64,000 nucleotides of DNA from NCBI RefSeq assembly GCF_003590095.1, contig NC_039488.1:11222001-11286000 (forward strand), in the 5' to 3' direction. This stretch comes from Trichoplusia ni. Lineage: Eukaryota; Arthropoda; Insecta; Lepidoptera; Noctuidae. The position numbers and the translations under genes were made by a program. Shown here piece after piece: positions 35,592-46,605 of this stretch (position 1 is the stretch's first letter; the number at the start of each line of letters is the position of its first letter). The notes beneath the pieces are model-generated. The model ran no database searches, had not been told where the DNA came from, and saw nothing but the letters and a program-made list of their open reading frames with translations.

Positions 35592-35955
35592 ATCATCACA
35601 TCGGCCTAGCTTTTTCCTAACTATGTTGGGATCGGCTACCAGTCCAACCGGTTTTAGCTAATTACCCGTGCTTTACAAGGAGCGACTGCACTATCTGACC
35701 GCCTCAACCTTGTTGCCTGGGCAACACGATACCCCTTTGTTAGACTGGTTGTCATTGTTGTTGTTGTACCTGTAACGATTGTCAAAGATGTAGGAGTAAC
35801 AGCCGGGACCCACAATTTAACGTTCCTTCCGAAACACGGAGGAACTCGTTATAACAAAGATGGTCACCCATCTACGGACCAACCGCGTCAAGCATAGCTT
35901 AACTTGTGATCGAATCACTTATGCGGTTATAGGTTAGCCACGAGCTCCTCAATTA
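35592..35955 (-). repeat. 5S rRNA-derived SINE, near full length
   Basis: On the minus strand it opens gaggagctcgtggctaac, then gattcgatcacaagttaagc, a cgcggttggtccgtag block and atgggtgacc. These line up in order with the 5S rRNA segment GATCACC..GTTAAGC..GCGCGGTTAGTACTTGGATGGGTGACC, which includes the internal Pol III promoter. The family body and the ggactggtagccgatcccaa tail follow. Body copies are at 2569, 7690, 12190, 15274, 39045, 54590 and 56879. Confidence 0.8.
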
Positions 35956-36004
35956 CAGCCTTCCAACAACAGAAATTCAATTCTTACCTTCATTTGTTTA
36001 ACAG

Positions 36005-36099
36005 GAAGACCAGCAAAGGACTATTCGTTGGAGGTGCGAAGCATAACAGATACGGTAGACTGTCAGTCACCGATGTGTTATGAATACAACATTCCTGGG
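36005..36099 (+). CDS. Receptor gene, exon 3
   Basis: 95 bp between tttaacag and GTGAGT. The split codon from exon 2 gives Arg, then PAKDYSLEVRSITDTVD, continuing the first FN3-like module (YSLEVRSI is a typical strand pattern). It has two cysteines (CQSPMC). It ends in phase 0. Confidence 0.75.
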
Positions 36100-36431
36100 G
36101 TGAGTGACTTTCCTACATCATTCTAGTAAATAGATTTCAAGTCAAAGCATTTTGTTTAACAGATTTTGATAGATGAGATCAGGGGTTCAACACTTTAACC
36201 ACCTGTAAAAATACCTTGGTGGCAGAAGAGATGCAAGACGTCCGTGCAGTGCTTCGTCTCGACAATAAATTACAATACAATACCTCAAGGAACTCTTAAA
36301 TTAAGACAAAATATGAGAGAAAAAGCTCGATATCGTGTAGTGCGCAATTAATTTTCCCCAACTTCAACAGACATTATGAAGCGATGATAGGTTTCAAGAT
36401 AATTTAAGGGTAAATTATCTTATTTTCTTAG

Positions 36432-36576
36432 GAGGCGACGTGGTGGTTGATCCCTGCCTTCTCGAACCCCGTAGCGGAGATGTGCGCTGTGCGACCGGGA
36501 TGCGCGTACATGGTGCGTCTGATTGCCCACCCGTGGGATGGGCACACTTCCGCAAACCTCCATGTGGAACTTGATG
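36432..36576 (+). CDS. Receptor gene, exon 4 (end of first FN3-like module)
   Basis: 145 bp between tttcttag and GTGAG, entered in phase 0 and left with one base. It reads EATWWLIPAFSNPVAEMCAV, then GCAYMVRLIAHPWDG. The Tyr-x-(hydrophobic)-x-(hydrophobic) pattern is that of the FN3 F strand. Two cysteines probably pair within the module. A 77-codon open frame extends past the donor but is intronic. Confidence 0.75.
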
Positions 36577-37666
36577 GTGAGAATAAAGAAATTATTAATG
36601 ATATTGGAGAAGAAATTTATCGAGTGTCGAGATTAGTTCTTGTTAGTATTTTGCAGTCAGGTTGTTGCTTTTTTGATTAAAATAGAACTTTTGTCACTGT
36701 TGATGTGACTAGCATATAACTCGTACTTTCTTGATTTGCTTACGTTTTAACTCTCTTTGATGATATCAAGCAAAGCTTTTCTTTCAAATCGAAATCAGAT
36801 AAAAGTTTGTTGGCAGTAAAAACGCTCCCAAAAAATAGTTGGTATCAGAATATCGGATCGACATACCATGCTTTCATTTGTATAATAAGTCGGGATAGTC
36901 AAATAAACTATTTAATGTTTTGTACTATAATCATTCAATACATGGCAAAAAATACATTTTCCGTTATTTTCCCCAAAATTTACTACTACACGTATTTTAA
37001 AACGTCTGATCGGATGTTGCCTGTTTAACATTGCGTGAGACTCGTGTTTGGGGAAACATCTCAATATTTCGTCGCTAATGGAGTTAAATATAGAGCAAGA
37101 TAAACACAGTATGTTCTCTCATTCATTGCAAATACAATGCAATCGTTTAGATTAAAGTTTTATATTTGGATATAACAGGAAGTTGTCTGACATTGTAATA
37201 TCAACAGTTATAATTATAGATTTAGAAAATTGTGGATGAATACTCGTTCATCGTTGTTACGTTATTTTGTCTTCGGAATTTTGGGATGTAATCCAAATTA
37301 TTTTTGTTGCGTAAATTTTTCAGTGTTTCATTTTGTTTGGCGTCTCCATAGACAAGCTCCAACATCATGAAATAAAAATATACAGTGTCTTGACTTGATT
37401 AGCTATCGATAGTTTTGTAGTTCTTTTTCCTATTATGAATCTAAGATATGCAAAAATATACAACGAATTCTGCATAACGAGTCTTTTCTTTATGCTCTTG
37501 CTCTTGCGATTGAAATCTACATCTCTTGCTACGACGCTGTAATGAACTTGGTAATATAAATGAATCTTGCAGTTTTCTTTTATTTCTTTGTAAACTTATT
37601 CTTTATTTATTTTAAGGAATAGAAACGTTTTAAAGAGTAAGTTTTACAAAATCTTTTCTGCTCCAG

Positions 37667-37847
37667 AATGTGTGGTAGGCGTATGCTCTTGCGCTCACTC
37701 GCCACGCCTGCCAGCGCCGGAGGTCACAGCTGAGACCGTCACCATCCAAGGCGAGATGTTCACCAATGTTAGCTGGACCCTGCCCAGACCCGCCTACCCT
37801 CAAAGACTGCCCTCAGCCAAGCTGGGAAAGCACAGTTATGTGATCAG
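37667..37847 (+). CDS. Receptor gene, exon 5 (Cys cluster, second FN3-like module)
   Basis: 181 bp between ctccag and gtttgt. The split codon gives Glu, then CVVGVCSCAHSPRLPAPEV. Three cysteines precede a proline hinge, and a second FN3-like strand pair follows (VTIQGEMFTNVSWTLPRP) with a possible glycosylation site NVS. It ends with two bases over. The donor GTTTGT is the weakest of the set, but the frame into exon 6 is exact. Confidence 0.75.
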
Positions 37848-38554
37848 GTTTGTATACAAATAAGTGTTCAATGAAGATACAAATAATAATGTCTTGTAAT
37901 GATAATATGGTCAAAATAAAAGTGGATGGTAATGGCTTTTGATAAAGTTGTGGTAAAAAAAATACATGTGATGCCGTCAGGAGAAAAAAGAAATATATTT
38001 TTTTAGTTGAAATAAAGAGTTGTTCCTTTATATGATGACCTTTTTTGCAATATCGTGGTTTAAGATTACGTATTACAATTGGTATGCCAAAATTTCCCTG
38101 AATGAACGACGTTGATCGAACAGCAATCTGTCATTAGGCTCAATTTAATCCATCCGTTTAATCAATTTCCGGACAAGTTTTAGATAAGATAATATATGGA
38201 ATGCCCCAAGAGTTGTTTGTTTTCTTGATTGACAGAGTTTAGATTAATTGATTTTTGAAGATTCTCAAACTATATTGACCACGCCTCGTAAGAACACAAG
38301 ATTAACGTTTTCTGAAGCAGTGTTTTGCAGTATTTATTTATATTATTTTTATTTGTTTGCTATCATCCTTCTACTATGATGATAGGTAAGCCAAGGCTTT
38401 GGAGTTCTGAAAGAATAATAATTCTAAAAAGCTTATTCATTACTGATGACCAGTCTCAACTCAATAGTCAACAACAACAAACATTTTAGGATACTTTTCA
38501 ATTCCAGTGTTTAAGAAAACAAAAGACGTATTCTTATTTACCTTCTTTCCTCAG

Positions 38555-38895
38555 TCTGGGCAAACAAATGGTGTCAGATGCTCATCCAGCTCCATGGTTC
38601 GCAAACACTGTAACTCGTGAAGTGGATGCCGATGGATACGTATCAGAGGGAGACACAACGCGATGGCTACTGCTTCCTGTAAGCGAACGAAGTGTGGAAC
38701 GAACTGGGGATAAAAGTGGAGACCGAAGTGGGGACCAAAGTGTAAATACAGTCAAAAGTGGTCCAACCAGTGCGCAAAGTGTGCGAAGTGCAAATGGAGT
38801 CAAAGTTCTGATTCCCGAAGTGAAGTTATTAGCTAGAGTGAATTTGATTGATGATAGAGGGTGTGTGGGACCTGCGGGCAATGCCACTGCTTTTG
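38555..38895 (+). CDS. Receptor gene, exon 6 (second FN3-like module with low-complexity insert)
   Basis: 341 bp between ctttcctcag and GTAAGG. It opens SLGKQMVSDAHPAPWFANTV, runs to RWLLLPVSER, then a hydrophilic repeat insert (TGDKSGDRSGDQS and onward), then PEVKLLARVNLIDDRGCVGP. The insert is built on a decayed GGGGACC/AAGTG minisatellite at about 38690-38800 and probably forms a flexible loop between strands. It contains a possible glycosylation site (NAT) near the end and leaves one base over. Confidence 0.75.
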
Positions 38896-39044
38896 GTAAG
38901 GTTTTTTTTCCGTTGGACGTTACAGTAGAATATAAGTACCTACTTTATTGTATTAAGGATAAGCGAGGAGCCAGTGGCTAAATTCCAACTGACCAGTTGA
39001 TCAAGCAGTTGATCGATCACAGGACGATCACACTATTATACACA

Positions 39045-39205
39045 TCTTAGAGTCGGTTTTGGTAGCTAAAAGTCTGACAATCTTGTTACCCAACTGGGTC
39101 AGACAGGTAGTCGCTTCTTGAAAACTAGCACACTGGAACTAGCTAGCTATATCCAGTGAGACCAGAAGCCGACCCATACGAAATTGGGAAAACTCTAGGA
39201 TTATG
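39045..39205 (+). repeat. 5S-derived SINE family, fragment
   Basis: gtcggttttggtagctaaaa, ctgggtcagacaggtagtcg and cagaagccgacccatacgaa match the body and tail of the family. Confidence 0.5.
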
Positions 39206-39469
39206 ACAATAATGGCTATAAGAGTTACAATAGATAATATAGACAAATAATATATGTAATAATAGTTAATATAGTTAAAAAAAAATAGAAGTGAAATAGT
39301 CGTATTGTAGATCACAGTATAAAATTATTTCCCGTTCTGCAAAGCAATGTTTAATTTAGATAACTTTATATGGAAGCCTTATTTAACCAGTCCTATTACA
39401 AAGTTTTAAACAAATTTTATGATGAAATTGTTACTTACTACGTAAACTCACGATAATATTTTGTTACAG

Positions 39470-39513
39470 ACCCTTCGGCAAAAACAACGAGTAAATTTTC
39501 ATTTGGGACCTAC
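39470..39513 (+). CDS. Receptor gene, exon 7 (stalk)
   Basis: 44-bp mini-exon between tttgttacag and GTAAGT. It completes Asp, then PSAKTTSKFSFGTY, a short Ser/Thr-rich stalk before the membrane. Both borders and both phases fit, which is why I accept so small an exon. Confidence 0.65.
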
Positions 39514-39960
39514 GTAAGTTTGAATTACAAGAAAATGTATCTGACTTTTCAGAAAATCGGGTTTCCTATTGTTATGGTCGTTTCTTTTTTGTTTATTTAA
39601 ATATAAATAATTATATACCTATTCAAATATATTTTTCTTCTCTTTATTGAAAGTATTGAAAGCTTAGTTAAAAAAAAAAACTTACTGATTGTTAGCCTGC
39701 GGAAAGGAGAGGCTTTCGCGCCACGCTAATACCACGGTTCTTGAACATAGTAGAGCTTTAAAAGCAGAACTGACCTTAAAGTGAATTTCTATTTTTATAT
39801 TCACATCCATCAGGATGACTCATTATTAAAATGATACAACGGTTTACTCACCCGTACCTATTTATCGAGGCTGCTCGATTAGTTTCGGACCCAATTGAAG
39901 TCCTTAATCGTGGCGCCAAAATTCTGGCATCAATGTGAGAACCTTTTCTTTCGTCATCAG

Positions 39961-40124
39961 GTGGTGCTCGCAGCGCTAGCCGGGGCATGGCTTATGGGAG
40001 CAGTGTTTGCTTTGAGTGCTCGCATTGTGAAGCGGGTCCTGAAATCCTTTAGACCTGCTCCCGTATCCGCGCCTCTTGAACCCCTCAACAGACGGCCTGC
40101 CTGGTTCCCGTTGCAGCTGCGTAC
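39961..40124 (+). CDS. Receptor gene, exon 8 (transmembrane and juxtamembrane)
   Basis: 164 bp between tttcgtcatcag and GTAAGT, entered in phase 0 and left with two bases. VVLAALAGAWLMGAVFALSA is one hydrophobic helix. It is followed by the basic stop-transfer RIVKRVLKSFR and a proline-rich cytoplasmic stretch. This orients the FN3 modules outside the cell and predicts an intracellular domain in later exons, which I cannot find before 64000. The whole plan (signal peptide, FN3, Cys hinge, FN3, one helix) is compatible with the insect receptor tyrosine kinase Torso or a cytokine-type receptor. The identity is unproven. Confidence 0.75.
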
Positions 40125-41141
40125 GTAAGTAATAGATGTAGGAAATGTTTACAGGCATATCTAAGTGAGACACTTAGCTGAGTGACGTTAAATGTTTGTT
40201 TCTCTCTTCATTTTATTGAGAGGGACAAAGGCAGCTTGATATTTCAGGACGATATTTTGCTGTGCATTGTTTTAACACAGGGCTGTCGGTGTAGTAAGAG
40301 CTCATAAGACAGGTTGGTTTACAATGTGGAAGCGAGACGCTATACGCTACTCTCGTCTCGTGTCTCGCTTTCACGTCAGCAATCCTGCTTAAAGAGCCTA
40401 TAGTAACCCCTAAACCAAAAATATATTTCCACTTAGTTACGAAAATCTTTGTGATGTTCAAGTTTCCTTTTAAAAGCTTATGTTTTGTTCGTAAATGAGA
40501 TCTGAAGATGATGTTATTATATTGAAAGTATTTGTTTGTGTGAAACAGGGGAGATAAGCAAGTTTTCCTTTTTTGGATGTCTTTTATAGACCGGTATTTT
40601 TAGGTGACGAAAATTTCGTAAAGACAATTATTTACTTTGGAAAATCTTTTTTTTTATACGATATACTGCCTACACTCTAGACTTCTCGGCGTTATCATGT
40701 TTATCTATTTACTTGGCGCTCATCAAAATATCTAATCCGTTCTTTGAAACTCAAAGTTAAACGTAATGACAATGGGACCACGATCCTCTTCGTTAATAAT
40801 TCTATAAGAGACTTTAGAGGAAGTCAATAAATCAGGCTTAAAATCTTGTTTGACATAAACACAAACAGCTTTCATACGGCTTACGGCCAAAATATAATTA
40901 TTTATTCATCTCCGGAGCCATAAGTAACTTTCAACCCTTTTTGGGAGTAACTCGGAGTAAGTAAATATGGACTATTTTTTATGTTTTCGAGTAATTCTCG
41001 GTATAAACAAAATCTAGATACTACTTAGGTGCTTATTTTATGTGATGTCTGAAGAGAGACCTAGATTAGGAGTGCTTAAGAAGTCTTAAGTATCTGAAGA
41101 GAAATTGGTTATAACGGTAATAACTTTGATAGTTATTATAT
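40125..41141. other. Intron-like sequence after exon 8
   Basis: No exon recognised. One copy of the recurring palindrome is at 40325-40374 (tgtggaagcgagacgctata, then ctcgtgtctcgctttcac). The gypsy element begins at 41142. Confidence 0.5.
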
Positions 41142-41282
41142 TGAGGTGTCGGGTGTGGAATCAAACGATTGTTTCAAATAATACGTGTTTATTATAGGAA
41201 CCCCGACATAGAACTGGCTTAGGATAGCCTAGAACATACAATAATATAGCAGCATATATACGTAAAGTATTTCTACTCTACA
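41142..41282 (-). repeat. LTR, downstream (3') copy of the gypsy element
   Basis: 141 bp, identical base for base to 47118-47258. On the minus strand it reads TGTAGAGTAGAAATACTTTA at one end and ends ACACCCGACACCTCA. A purine tract (ggggaagg, minus strand) abuts it at 41283-41290, the expected priming site for plus-strand synthesis. ATAT on the left (41138-41141) matches ATAT after the other LTR. Confidence 0.95.
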
Positions 41283-41517
41283 CCTTCCCCATAAAACAAA
41301 AAAAAAAATGATTATATAGTACATTTTTTTTTAAATACAAAATTAAGTACTTATATTTAAAGAATACAAGTCAATGTTATGCATAACATAGGACGATTAT
41401 TCCATAGTAGCGTGATACATGATCCACCTTAAACAATAACAATTAGATACTAAAGTATTAAAGTACACTTGGCGACAATAGTGCTCACACATAATATAAT
41501 GAATGACTTGATTTATT

Positions 41518-44500
41518 TTAAGAATAATAAGGCCTAGTTCTGTTTTTGTGTACTATTATTTCCTTGCCACTTTTCACAATTTTCACATTTGGTGCCATAT
41601 CGTCTACAACAATATAAGGACCTAAGTATAAACTATCTAATTTAGAACAATTTTCATTTTTTAATAACACAAGATCTCCTTTTTTGTATAAAATCGGGTT
41701 TATTTTATAATCATATAATAATTTTCTATTTTGTTTACTAACAATTAAATTTTCCCTAGCGTCTTGATGTGCTCTTTGTAACCTAAATTTCAGTTCTAGT
41801 GGATAACTATCGAAATTGTACAGTTTATCAACATTTGAAGTTAGATTATTTGGTAAGATACATACATGTCCAAAAACAAGCTCATAAGGGGTATACTTTG
41901 TTTCTGTGTGTACTGTAATATTATAAGAAAATTGCCAATATGGTAACCACTGACTCCATGACCTTGAACTATTTCTGCAATGAATTCTGAGATAGTTACC
42001 TAAACTTTTGTGTGTGTTCTCAAGCGCGCCGATGCTCTCATGATGATATGCTGACGCGAACCTTTGCCGACCGAATATTTAAAAGTTTACTTACCTCCCT
42101 CATTGTAGAAGACATGAACTCCGTTCCTTTGTCCGTAGCAATCGTCTTTGGAATACCATACCTTAATATAAAATGTTCTACGAACGCCCTTGCCACGCTT
42201 TCGGTAGTTTTTGATTTAATGGGAGTAGCAACTAAGTATTTAGTTAACTCGCATTGTATTGTAAGAATATAAGAATACCCCTCATCATCTTTTTCAAGAG
42301 GGCCGACTAAATCTAAGAATATTTTTTCAAAAGAATTTGATGACGTTGTTGTAATTGAAAGTGGTTCCTTAATATATCTAAAATGTTTATTTCTTTGACA
42401 CGCATCACATTTATTAATGAAATCCGATATATCTTTTTCCACACCGGGCCAATAGTAGTACTTTTTTATATTGTTTAGTGTTCTTTTGATTCCCGCGTGG
42501 CCACTTGTAGGTAACAAGTGAAAATCATTAATTATAATTCTCCTAGTATCTTTATTTTCTATTCTACGAACATCATTAATGACACAAAGTCTAGGACCCT
42601 TCCAAGTTACATTTTTATTTATTTCCTCCACAATGAGTTCCATAAACTTGATATTTTCCCTTTTCTTAATTATTATAAGCTCACTTATCTGATTCTTCTT
42701 ACAAATGTATTCCAAATCTCTCAACAACACGTCTCGCGTTATTGCTGATAAAGAATTCGGATCAACATAAATGGATGACTTAGAAGGAAAATAATAATAA
42801 ATTTTATTTAATGACTCATAATAACTTTCTTTCTTTGTTAATTTACGTAAAGTTACCCTGTCAAGTAATGTAATTTCAACGTCTCTATTAGTCTTTTTGA
42901 GTACTTCAACGACATTTGGCTGATCCGACAGTTGATTACCTGTACTAATAATATCTGATTGATGATAACTATCTTTCTCTATCATTGCTTTTCTTTTTGA
43001 GCGCGTCATAACATTTAAACACTCATTATTTATAGTTTTTAATTCATCTGACGTTATTATTATACGAGATAGAACGTCAGCTGCCGCATTATCTTTTCCC
43101 CTCACAAATTCTATATCAAAATCATATTCTTCAAGTGTCAGTCGGAATTTCATGAGTCTACTACTAGGCTCTCTCATGCCAAATAAATATACCAAAGGAC
43201 GATGATCTGTTTGAATTTTAAACTTGCGACCAAATAAATAAGGACGGAAGTATTTAACAGACCATACAATAGCCAGCAATTCTTTTTCAATAACTGGATA
43301 ATTCTTTTCAGCTTTATTTAAGGTACGGCTTGCGTAAGCAATTGGTCTACCATCGCTGTTACTTAAAACTGAACCGATTGCATAGCCAGATGCGTCTGTT
43401 TTAAGTAAAAACACATTACTTTTATCAAAATTAGGATATTGTATAACAATGGAGGCGATATTAACTTTTCTTTTAGTGATAAAAAAGAATTATTACATTC
43501 TTCATTCCACTCAAATTCTATATTTTTTCGACAAAGATTATTTAAAGGATTAGCTAAAAGTGCAAAGTTAGGTATAAATTTTCGATAGTAATTTGCAAAG
43601 GCAATGAATTTTTTAACATCATCGGTATTTTTAGGAACTGGATAATTTTGCAATGCCGCTACTTTAGACGGATCTGGTTTTAAACCTTCAGCTGATATAA
43701 TATGACCTAAGTACAAAATTTCTTTTTTCAGAAAGTCACATTTGTCTGGATTTAGTTTTAGGTTCACTTTTCGTAGTCTAAGCATTATATCAATGAGATT
43801 TTTGTTATGAAAGGCTAAATTGCGTCCAAAGCAAATTAAATCATCTAAATAAACGAGACATTTGTCGTAATGAAGCCCAGACATTGCCACTGTCATAGCT
43901 CTTGAAAAAGAACTTGGACTTGTCTTCAAACCCATGGGAAGTCGAGTCATTTGGTATTGTCCCGACGAAGTTACGAATGCTGTACACGGCCTACTTTCTT
44001 TTGTAATGCCCAATTGAAAATAACCCTTGTAAAGGTCAAGGTGACTAAAATAAACTGACCCAGATAATGCATCCAAAATATCAGTAATATTAGGGAGTGG
44101 GAACTTGTCATCCAAAATACAATTATTGAGTTTACGAAAGTCTATAACAAGTCTCATTTTCTTAGAGCCATCCCCACTTTCTTTTTTTGGGACCAGTAAA
44201 ACAGGGCTAGCCCATTCACTACTACATGGTACAATAATTTTATCAGTTAACATATCACTAATCTGCTGGTCTAGCTCCTCACGTTGCGAAAACGGTAAAC
44301 GATAAGGCTTGGTATATATTGGTGTAGTGTTCGGTTTTAAACGTATTTTTTGTTCGCTGATTTTTGATACTTCCAATTTATCTCCAGAAATATGAAACAC
44401 GTCAGAAAATTTTGCACATATGTTTAATATGGAAGATTTTTCTTCGCCATTCAAATGATCTAATTTTAATAAATTTAATAATGTTTTGACCCTATCTACC

Positions 44501-45207
44501 GTTATGGGTGACTTCTCAAAATTACAAACTTTGTAATAACATAATTTTTCAAGTTTAGGTTTAAAATAGCTTAACGATACTTCCGATTCACAAGTATTCA
44601 TTATTTGAATTGGAATTTTACCATTTTCTGGCTTACTTATACCTCCAGCTAGAAAAACTCCCTCACTTAACTCATCTGAGACTACAACGCAATCTTCGGT
44701 TTCATTAGTATCGATGAAAAAAATTTTTTCGCACCTTGGTGGTATATTCATATAAACATTTCTATTTAATTTACCTATATGTAATGGTAAAATTAAATTC
44801 TGACCTAAAGTTAATGTATTATGTTTGTAATTTAAAACACATCTATGTTTAGTTAGAAAATCTTGGCCTAATATACCTTCAGTATAACATGGTAGGTTTT
44901 GGATTACATAAAACTTATGTTGGAATGTGTGACCATTTAAAGATAAATTTAAATAAACATATCCGATAGTTGTTATTCGACCACCAATTCCATTTATAAT
45001 GATGTTTTGATTATGGATTGGTAAGTTCCAATGAGCGACTATCTCATTTTTCACGGCTGAAATACTAGCACCAGAATCTACCAACCAGTTATATTCTGTG
45101 TTATTAAAAGGAACTTTAACATAATTACTAAATTCATATGCAAATAAATTAGGCACGAAAAAACTGATTCGTATTGTCCTCGGAAGTTGAGGGTTGAACA
45201 AGGTCAC
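41518..45207 (-). pseudogene. Ty3/gypsy pol, broken by two frameshifts
   Basis: Segment 1 (45207-43363, 614 codons): aspartic protease with WLVDSGAS near residue 44, then reverse transcriptase with YLDDL near 450. Segment 2 (43414-42038, 458 codons): RNase H from TDASGYAIGSV, then integrase with zinc-binding H299, H306, C336, C339 and catalytic Asp 368 (LDLVGP) and 428 (ATDKG). The remaining integrase C-terminus is legible in another frame down to a stop at 41518. Breaks lie near 43440 and near 42055. The frame relative to gag is offset by one base, so pol would be made by ribosomal frameshift. No env-like frame follows. The copy cannot make complete Pol as it stands. Confidence 0.9.
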
Positions 45208-46348
45208 TAGTATTATTACTGTTGTTAATTTCTGACTGAGGGATATTTGGCTCTAAAGGGTACATACCTCGATTTTGATATTTTCCTCTCTGTCCTCTGT
45301 ATGTACCACGACCTCGGTATCTCTGATATCTCGATGACCGTTGCCAACTCTGGTTGAAATATCCTCCTCTAGGAAACCGTTGGTAGTTCCCTTGGCCACC
45401 ACGACCACGATAATTTGATGGAGTTCTGAAAAATCTGTTATGCATAGTTGACTCACCTGATCCTTCTTCGCTGGCCACCAAAATCTCACCTTCAGTTGAG
45501 TTTGAGTCATCCTGACTGGACACAAGCTCCTCGTCTTTCGCCGCCCGAATGGCATGTTTGAGAGTAGTGTAGTTTCGAGCTGCTAAAATCACACTTAAAT
45601 TTTTGTTACGCAAACCATTAGTAAATTTGTTAACCGCTAACTTTTCGTTAATCGGTTTCAGGATGTTAAAAGCTTCTGGATTCCCGTCTGCCTGAGAAAT
45701 AGTGAGATCAACGAACAGTTGTTCCATTTTCTTTCCGAAGTCATCAATTGTATTTGATTTTTGTTTACAATTAACCATTTCTGCATGAATAGCATTGCTA
45801 GATTTTTTTGTGAGAAGGTGTAAACGCATTTCCTTAATTAGCTCATCACATGAGGAGTATGTTTGTTGCAAACGTAATTTAGCACTTTCAGAAAGACGCG
45901 TTTTCAAAACAAAATTAACCAACAACTGTTCGTCATCCTTCTCTATCATAGAACTATACAGTTCTATAGCAGATATTAAACGCTTCGTCACTTCTTCGTC
46001 AGAACTCATAACAGGTAATAGAGCAGCCGCTGTTTTTAATTGGAACTTTTCCATTTTGACAATTTTCTTTTCTATACCACTGGAACAAAGTTGATTTATA
46101 CGAGAATATAAATTACTAATATCGGTACATAAAACTTGAATACTATCCAAATCACTGTTCTTAACTTCTCCCTTTTTAATCTGATTTTCTAAATCTGATT
46201 TAATAATCAAATATTCGCCATAAATTATATTATTTTCATTAAGCCTCTTTTGAATAATATTTTGTGTCCTACGACTTGGCCCTAATTTGGTTAGATATTC
46301 CTTTATACCTTTAAGTTTTTCATAAATTTCTTTAAGATTCTGGGCCAT
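45149..46348 (-). CDS. Ty3/gypsy Gag-like protein
   Basis: 399 residues from a true ATG. The N-terminal half is helical and charged. The C-terminus has an Arg/Gly-rich RNA-binding tail (RGRGGQGNYQRFPRGG, then YRGRGTYRGQRGKYQNRG) instead of a CCHC zinc knuckle. It would form the particle that packages element RNA. It overlaps the pol frame by about 59 bases. No internal break is seen. Confidence 0.85.
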   Translation of the reverse strand: MAQNLKEIYEKLKGIKEYLTKLGPSRRTQNIIQKRLNENNIIYGEYLIIKSDLENQIKKGEVKNSDLDSIQVLCTDISNLYSRINQLCSSGIEKKIVKMEKFQLKTAAALLPVMSSDEEVTKRLISAIELYSSMIEKDDEQLLVNFVLKTRLSESAKLRLQQTYSSCDELIKEMRLHLLTKKSSNAIHAEMVNCKQKSNTIDDFGKKMEQLFVDLTISQADGNPEAFNILKPINEKLAVNKFTNGLRNKNLSVILAARNYTTLKHAIRAAKDEELVSSQDDSNSTEGEILVASEEGSGESTMHNRFFRTPSNYRGRGGQGNYQRFPRGGYFNQSWQRSSRYQRYRGRGTYRGQRGKYQNRGMYPLEPNIPQSEINNSNNTSDLVQPSTSEDNTNQFFRA

Positions 46349-46605
46349 TACCTTTTAAGACACAAAATTATAATAACAATATAATTTTAATGTAAACATG
46401 ACTTTGCATAAGTATTACATAATAATGTTAAGTCTTATCTAAACAAAAGTAAACATTAAAGTTCCCAAAAAAAAAAACTTGTAACCGACTGTACTAGGAA
46501 AGATACACGCCACACATGGCCGTTTAATCACTTTTACCGATTTAATCACTTGACGTAAACACTATCGCGCACTCACTACTTCCTCAAAGGAAAGGAAAAA
46601 AAAAA

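Larger units (their letters stand above)
29671..36004 (+). other. Intron 2 of the receptor gene
   Basis: gtaagt to tttaacag. It holds an interspersed-repeat piece (29689-29775), a LINE-tail-like piece (30007-30230), a CATCAT-headed repeat (30422-30545), a poly-C run (30837-30847), SINE pieces (31561-31693, 35592-35955), a Helitron (34070-34350), small palindromic elements (32619, 34577, 35436) and two perfect hairpins (33593-33657). I see no host exon in it. Confidence 0.6.
36100..39960 (+). other. Introns 3-7 of the receptor gene
   Basis: Introns at 36100-36431, 36577-37666, 37848-38554, 38896-39469 and 39514-39960, all GT/AG. Contents seen: a diverged recurring palindrome (36213-36262), a 5S-family SINE fragment (39045-39205) and a small palindromic element fragment (39846-39915) only about 45 bp before the transmembrane exon. 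Otherwise unremarkable. Confidence 0.65.

Noticed and set aside
41283..41517. Envelope gene for the gypsy element
   Set aside because: Only a short non-coding stretch separates the pol stop from the LTR; no env-like frame exists.
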